This document shows, piece by piece, positions 21,401 through 26,270 of a DNA stretch of 26,270 nt. The stretch is taken from the NCBI GenBank assembly GCA_046728975.1, contig JBKPFU010000149.1, positions 1 through 26,270 on the forward strand, read 5' to 3'. Made by a program: the position numbers and the translations under genes. The stretch is from JBKPFU01 sp046728975. GTDB taxonomy: Bacteria; Actinomycetota; Thermoleophilia; Gaiellales; Gaiellaceae. Each line of letters starts with the position of its first letter. Within the stretch, counting starts at the first letter, position 1. Below the pieces are notes generated by a model. The model did no database searches. It was not told where the DNA came from and was given only the letters and a program-made list of their open reading frames with translations.

Positions 21401-21694
21401 GCCGGCACCGAGGACCGCTACGGACCGCTTCCCGAGGCGGTCGAGAACCTGTTCTCGATCCAGGAGGCCAAGCTGAAGCTCGCGCGGCTCGGCGCCGGTT
21501 ACCTCGTCTTCAGAGGCGGCCGCGCGACCGTTGGGCCGGTGCTGCTCGGGTCAGGAGAGCTCCGGGCGCTCCGGAGCGAGGTCGAGACCGCCGTCTATAC
21601 GACCGCTCGGCACGAGGTCTCGCTGCGCGACGGAAACTTTGAGGGAGCACTTCGGCTAGTCGATGCTATGCTCGAAGCGCGTCAGGCAGCGTGA
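18455..21694 (+). CDS. mfd: Transcription-repair coupling factor
   Basis: ATP-driven DNA translocase that removes RNA polymerase stalled at lesions and recruits UvrA. Order over 1079 residues: a degenerate UvrB-like N-terminal module (about 1-330); a CarD-like RNA polymerase interaction domain (about 420-480: NGDYVVHEDHGVGRLL, LYVPHEQIGKVSRYI); a translocase with Walker A GDVGFGKTE (572-580), DEEQRFGV (from 673), TATPIPRTLHMS and STTIIESGLDIP; the motif VI region QIRGRVGR (to 849); and a C-terminal TRCF domain. It is somewhat shorter than the roughly 1150-1230 residues of many Mfd proteins, mainly at the N-terminus. ATG 18455 has no Shine-Dalgarno, and ATG 18491 (residue 13) is an alternative. 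Placement with pth and mazG follows the actinobacterial order. Confidence 0.95.
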   Translation: MTPAEPRVPSFVMDRPVLHILVSELVEDERLERFSGALPARARVSEPALPFLLAALHERLERGLVVLLPEDADARDAAEAAAWFLGPERVALLPSRGVRWGSGLEPPPHLVGERARALDVLARGGLICASAAAIAEPMPPPNMRPEPLHLAPDDDRGIDAVAEALAVAGYERVERVEERGQFAVRGGLVDVFPTTGREPLRLEWFGDELESMRAFSPFTQRTLHTVDRAAIHPAAERRADLIEPGLSEGQSMGHVPEDLVRPLERAPDLVWQPDDVRRVWEEEDLAPVSLKGVTELDPLPQDQPFSFEAQRPALAARGLAEAENELGALVRGGQRVVVAFAHRGEALRTKGLLRRVDARLLDPGEPMPHDAELLFVVSPARRGFVWRELGLVLLPDTQVFRKRPPRADPRLGRALQSFADLRNGDYVVHEDHGVGRLLAFETKEVAEVTRDYLLLAFRGDDRLYVPHEQIGKVSRYIGADAKAPALSKLGGRAWQNLKARAREGVRELAGELLALYAQRQQASGFAQELEHEWLERLEASFPYRETPDQQVAIEAVKEDLETPRPMDRLLCGDVGFGKTEVAVRAAFATALNGKQTLMLVPTTVLAQQHWNTFRERYRDFPVRVEMVSRFRRPADVKRILAEFADGKVDVLIGTHRVLSRDVIPKELGLVIVDEEQRFGVAQKELLRQLRLEVDVLALTATPIPRTLHMSLSGLRDISVIETPPEGRRPIRTYVGEYDEELIKAALEREHERGGQAFYLHNRVETIDEAAERLRQLCPDLRFIVAHGQMRERELEEHMLDFLSGDGDVLVSTTIIESGLDIPQANTLIVERADALGLAQLYQIRGRVGRSDVLAHAYLFYPDSQELTPEARARLATLADHTELGAGFAIAMRDLEIRGAGELLGAEQSGHVAAVGFELYVELLGEAVAELSGQRRTVTRPVRVDARVDAYVPASYIGSEALKIDLHRRIALAESEDELRELRAGTEDRYGPLPEAVENLFSIQEAKLKLARLGAGYLVFRGGRATVGPVLLGSGELRALRSEVETAVYTTARHEVSLRDGNFEGALRLVDAMLEARQAA

Positions 21695-21717
21695 GTGGGC
21701 TGCGGGGCGCTCTTTTC

Positions 21718-22785
21718 ATGAAACGTTTGACCCTTCTGATCACGCTCGTGGCCGCAGCCGTCGTGCTCGTCGGCTGTGGCAGCGACAGCGGCGGCCCGGA
21801 CTCGGTGCCGAACGACGCCGTTGCCGTGGTCGGTGACCGCACGATCGACAAGAGCGAGTTCGACGCGATCGTCGATCAGGCCAAGCGCACGTACGCGAAG
21901 CAGAAGCGGCCGTTCCCGAAGGCCGGCACGCAGCAGTTCTCGCAGCTACGCGGCCAGATCATGGCGTTCCTCGTCGAGCGCGCCGAGTACGAAGAGAAGG
22001 CGGACGATCTCGGGATCAAGGTCTCGGACGACGACGTCGACAAGCGGCTGGACCAGGTGAAGAAGCAGTACTTCGCGAACCCGCCCGGTCAGAAGACGGT
22101 GTCGAAGGAGGAGATCGAGAAGCGCTACAAGCAGCAGCTGGCGTCTCAGGGGCTGACCGACAAGGACGTCCGTGAGGGGATTCGGTCGCAGCTGATCCGC
22201 GAGAAGGTCTTCGCGAAGGTCACGGACGACGTGAAGGTCTCGGACGACGACGCCAAGGAGTACTACGACAAGCACAAGGCCCAGTACGAGCAGCCGGCGC
22301 AGCCCGCAAGCCGCGACGTCCGCCACATCCTGGTCAAGACACGGGCGCAGGCGATGCGGCTGTACAACCAGCTGCGCGCCCACCCCGAGCGGTTCGGGCA
22401 GCTCGCTCAAAAGTTCTCGATCGACACGCAAACGAAGTCGCTCGGAGGCCGGCTCCCGGGCGGCGCCTTCAAGGGCCGAACCGTCAAGCCTTTCGACCGG
22501 GTGGCGTTCTCGCTCAAGGCGAACCAGATCTCGCAGCCCGTGCACACACAGTTCGGCTGGCACATCATCCAGGCCCTCGGCCCGGTGAGGCCGCCGCAGG
22601 AGGCGAAGGCGACGCCGTTCGACCAGGTCAAGGACGCGATCCGGCAGCAGCTCCTTCAGCAGAAGAAGCAGCAGAAGATGGACGACTGGTGGAAGGACAC
22701 GCAGAACGAGTTCAAGAAGAAGAGCAAGTACCAGGCCGGGTACGCGCCTCCCCAGACGACCACGACCTCGACTACGACTAGCTAG
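21718..22785 (+). CDS. SurA/PrsA-like peptidyl-prolyl isomerase lipoprotein
   Basis: Predicted extracytoplasmic folding catalyst anchored to the membrane outer face. The 355-residue protein starts MKRLTLLITL with a lipobox LVGC, giving lipidation at Cys20. A SurA_N-like helical chaperone region spans about residues 30-190. A single parvulin rotamase domain lies at about 198-290 (RDVRHILVKTRAQA, FGQLAQKFSIDTQTKSLGGRLPG, FGWHIIQAL). A Lys/Gln-rich helix and a Thr/Ser tail (PPQTTTTSTTTS) follow. Starting at GTG 21691 would overlap the mfd stop by 4 nt (GTGA) and add nine residues; ATG 21718 gives the cleaner signal peptide. It occupies the place of a lipoprotein gene near mfd-mazG in Mycobacterium (lpqU), though the family differs. 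Confidence 0.9.
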   Translation: MKRLTLLITLVAAAVVLVGCGSDSGGPDSVPNDAVAVVGDRTIDKSEFDAIVDQAKRTYAKQKRPFPKAGTQQFSQLRGQIMAFLVERAEYEEKADDLGIKVSDDDVDKRLDQVKKQYFANPPGQKTVSKEEIEKRYKQQLASQGLTDKDVREGIRSQLIREKVFAKVTDDVKVSDDDAKEYYDKHKAQYEQPAQPASRDVRHILVKTRAQAMRLYNQLRAHPERFGQLAQKFSIDTQTKSLGGRLPGGAFKGRTVKPFDRVAFSLKANQISQPVHTQFGWHIIQALGPVRPPQEAKATPFDQVKDAIRQQLLQQKKQQKMDDWWKDTQNEFKKKSKYQAGYAPPQTTTTSTTTS

Positions 22786-23575
22786 TGCCTCTCGCCGAGG
22801 CCTTGGTCGAGCTCCAACAGCTCACCGAGAGGCTGCGGCGAGACTGCCCGTGGGACCGAGAGCAAACGGCGCGGACGATCGTTCCGCACACAGTTGAGGA
22901 GGCATACGAGGTCGCCGACGCGGCATTCGCGGACGACCGCGAGAAGCTCCTCGACGAGCTCGGCGACCTCCTGTTCCAGGTCTACTTCCTCGCGTTGCTC
23001 TTGGCGGAACGCGGCGAGGGAGACCTCGAGCAGGTCGCGCGCGGGATCCACGCCAAGCTGGTCGCGCGCCACCCGCACGTGTTTGGCGACGTCGAGGCGC
23101 GCACGGCCGGCCGCGTGCGCGAGAACTGGGAGCGCCTGAAGCGCGAGCACGAGGGGCGCGAGGGGATCTTTCACCACGTGCCGGAGAACCTGCCCGCGCT
23201 GCTGCATGCCCGGAAGGTGCAGCGGCGAGCGGCGGCGATCGGCTTCGAGTATCCCGATACGGCAGGCGCGCTCGCCGACCTGGAGGACGAGCTGCGCGAG
23301 CTGAGGGAGGCGCTCGCGGCCGCGGGCGAGGCCGCTCCTGAGCTCGAGCCCGATCCGCACGTGGTCGAGGAGGTCGGGGACGTCCTCTTTGCCGCAGTCA
23401 ACGTCGCGCGGCGCCTGAACGTCGATCCGGAGCTGGCTCTGCGGTGGATGAGCGACCGCTTTGTCGCGCGGGTCGAGCGCGCGGCGGAGCTGGCCTCCGC
23501 CGACGGCGCCGACTTCACGACCCTTCCGCTCGCGGAGCAGGATCGTTACTTCGACCGAGCCAAGGAGGCGCTCGA

Positions 23576-23579
<4 letters not shown>
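22785..23579 (+). CDS. mazG: Nucleoside triphosphate pyrophosphohydrolase MazG
   Basis: All-alpha NTP pyrophosphatase that converts (d)NTPs to NMPs plus pyrophosphate, cleaning damaged nucleotides and modulating stress responses. The 264 residues contain two MazG-type halves. The N-terminal half has CPWDREQTARTIVPHTVEEAYEVADA and LLDELGDLLFQV with the metal-binding E-x-x-D pattern, then RHPHVFGD. The C-terminal half has EVGDVLFAAVNVARRL with a second E-x-x-D. The start is GTG 22785, sharing one base with the TAG of the upstream lipoprotein gene. The stop overlaps the eno GTG by 4 nt. The length fits the two-domain E. coli type. Confidence 0.94.
23562..23568 (+). promoter_or_regulatory. Shine-Dalgarno of eno inside mazG
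   Basis: AAGGAGG lies 7 nt before GTG 23576 and fixes the enolase start within the last codons of mazG. It is one of the best ribosome sites in the window. Confidence 0.8.
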
Positions 23580-24847
<1,268 letters not shown>

Positions 24848-24900
24848 CGACAGAGGACTTCCGCTCCCCGGCGTAAAAGCCGAGGATTACGCTGGAGACG

Positions 24901-26270
24901 ATGCCCACGAGCACTCCACGCAGGACGAAGATCGTCGCGACGATTGGCCCTGCGTCGGCGACGTCGGAGATGACCCGCGAGCTCGCCGTCGCGGGGATGG
25001 ACGCTGCGCGGCTGAACCTGTCGCACGGGACGCACGACGAGCACGCGGACCGTGCGGAGCTCATCAGGAGCGTCCAGCGCGAGCTCAACCATCCCATCGC
25101 GCTCATCGCCGACCTGCAAGGACCGAAGCTCCGGATCGGCGATCTCCCGGAGCCGGTCGATCTCGTACGAGGCGCCGAAGTCTCCGTGGTGGGCGGCGAT
25201 GTCGCGCAGAACGGCGAGCTTCCGGTCAGCCCCTCCGTTATCGGCGAGGTCCTGCAGCCGGGCCACGAGGTGTTGATCGACGACGGCCTTGTGCGCCTGC
25301 GCGTCGAGCGCGTGCAGGCGGGGAAGGCGAGCTGCGCCGTCCTCGCCGGCGGCCGCGTCAGCTCCCACAAGGGCGTGAACGTGCCGGGCGTTCCTGTGCC
25401 GATCCCGGCGCTCACGCGTAAGGACATGGACGACCTCGAGTTCGCGCTCGAGCTCGGCGTCGATTTCGTCGCGCTCTCGTTCGTGCGCTCCGACGCTGAC
25501 GTCCGCGACCTGAAGGAGCTGATCGAGGCGTCGGGCTCGCACGCGCACGTGATCGCGAAGATCGAGAAGGCGGAGGCTGTCGACGCTCTGGAGGCGATCG
25601 TCCGCGAGGCCGATGCGCTGATGGTCGCGCGCGGCGACCTCGGGGTGGAAATCGGGCCGGCGACCGTGCCGCTGCTGCAGAAGCGGATCATCACCACCTC
25701 TCTGGAGCTCGGCAAGCCGGTGATCACCGCGACGCAGATGCTCGAGTCGATGGTGCACCACCCGGATCCGACCCGGGCCGAGGCGAGCGACGTCGCCAAC
25801 GCGATCCTTGACGGAACGTCCGCCGTCATGCTCTCGGGCGAGACGGCCGTCGGGGAGTACCCGGCTCGGGCGGTGGCGACGATGGACCAGATCGCGCATG
25901 CGGTCGAGCCCAGCCTCGGCTATCGGCACCAGTTCCCGAACCCGGAGGGAGAACGTCCCGCGGTCGGCCAGGCGATGTCCAACGCGGCCTGTGACCTGGC
26001 CGAGGCGCTCGGCGCAACCGCGATCCTCGTTCCAACCTTCACCGGCCGAACGGCCTCGGCCGTCGCAAGGTTGCGGCCGCGGCGGCCCATCATCGGCCTG
26101 ACGCACCACGACTACGCCGAGCGGCAGATGGCGCTGGAATGGGGCGTGACGCCGCTCCTGATCCCGGAAGCGTCCGACCTGGACGACCTGTGGGACCGCT
26201 CGATCTCGGCCGCACGCGAGGCGGGGCTCGTCGACGCCGGCGACCGCGTCGTCCTGACCGCAGGCACGGC
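24901..26270 (+). CDS. pyk: Pyruvate kinase, 3' end beyond the window
   Basis: Transfers phosphate from phosphoenolpyruvate to ADP, the last step of glycolysis. About 456 codons are visible and the frame is open at the window edge; only the end of the C-terminal allosteric domain should be missing. Motifs in order: RTKIVATIGPAS, ARLNLSHGTHDEH, IADLQGPKLRIG, a beta-barrel B domain, DFVALSFVRS, IAKIEKAEAV (catalytic-type Lys), MVARGDLGVEI (metal-binding Asp), TATQMLESM, and MLSGETAVGEYP. ATG 24901 is preceded by a close GGAG at 24894-24897. It follows eno after 53 nt with no clear terminator between, so co-transcription is plausible. Confidence 0.96.
   Translation, partial: MPTSTPRRTKIVATIGPASATSEMTRELAVAGMDAARLNLSHGTHDEHADRAELIRSVQRELNHPIALIADLQGPKLRIGDLPEPVDLVRGAEVSVVGGDVAQNGELPVSPSVIGEVLQPGHEVLIDDGLVRLRVERVQAGKASCAVLAGGRVSSHKGVNVPGVPVPIPALTRKDMDDLEFALELGVDFVALSFVRSDADVRDLKELIEASGSHAHVIAKIEKAEAVDALEAIVREADALMVARGDLGVEIGPATVPLLQKRIITTSLELGKPVITATQMLESMVHHPDPTRAEASDVANAILDGTSAVMLSGETAVGEYPARAVATMDQIAHAVEPSLGYRHQFPNPEGERPAVGQAMSNAACDLAEALGATAILVPTFTGRTASAVARLRPRRPIIGLTHHDYAERQMALEWGVTPLLIPEASDLDDLWDRSISAAREAGLVDAGDRVVLTAGT

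Overview
The window is a high-GC bacterial chromosome segment. The core gene order metG, tatD, rsmA, ispE, tRNA-Gln, glmU, prs, rplY, pth, mfd, SurA-like lipoprotein, mazG, eno, pyk matches the conserved Actinobacteria order (compare the metS-tatD-ksgA-ispE and prsA/glmU/rplY/pth/mfd/mazG/eno neighbourhood of Mycobacterium). The divergent LuxR regulator, the Thr/Ser-rich lipoprotein tail and the glucodextranase-type enzyme make a Thermoleophilia-like actinobacterium (Gaiellales or Solirubrobacterales) my best guess. That taxonomic step is inference.

Region 1 (about 466-7509) is a tightly packed housekeeping block: metG-tatD-rsmA-ispE joined by 4-nt TTGA/GTGA overlaps, a small membrane protein, a tRNA-Gln(UUG) preceded by two degenerate copies of its own 5' half, and then glmU-prs, with glmU starting only 11 nt after the tRNA CCA. 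Together they serve translation (Met-tRNA, 16S methylation, tRNA-Gln), isoprenoid supply, UDP-GlcNAc synthesis and PRPP synthesis.

Region 2 (about 7510-16800) is an accessory insertion between prs and rplY. It holds a LuxR-type regulator divergent from a secreted vanadium-haloperoxidase-like protein, with a perfect 20-bp dyad between them; a long low-coding stretch; a holin-like small membrane protein overlapping a five-helix membrane protein; a pseudogene of an endonuclease/exonuclease/phosphatase protein; a 1288-residue secreted glucodextranase/glucoamylase (two X25-like modules, GH15 core, domains B and C); a 184-bp MITE-like inverted-repeat element; and a small membrane protein. The last 15 bp of prs, including its stop codon, recur exactly at 10875-10889, 3380 bp downstream. 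This looks like an att-type scar bounding the LuxR/haloperoxidase segment, although no integrase is present.

Region 3 (16821-26270) returns to housekeeping: rplY (L25/CTC), pth, a frameshifted ANT(2'')/lincosamide-nucleotidyltransferase-like pseudogene, mfd, a SurA/PrsA-like lipoprotein, mazG, eno and a pyk cut off by the window end. No rRNA, CRISPR array or intact transposase was seen. I found no defence system or other clearly new multi-gene system. The most unusual features are the scars, decayed genes and regulatory architecture of the prs-rplY island.
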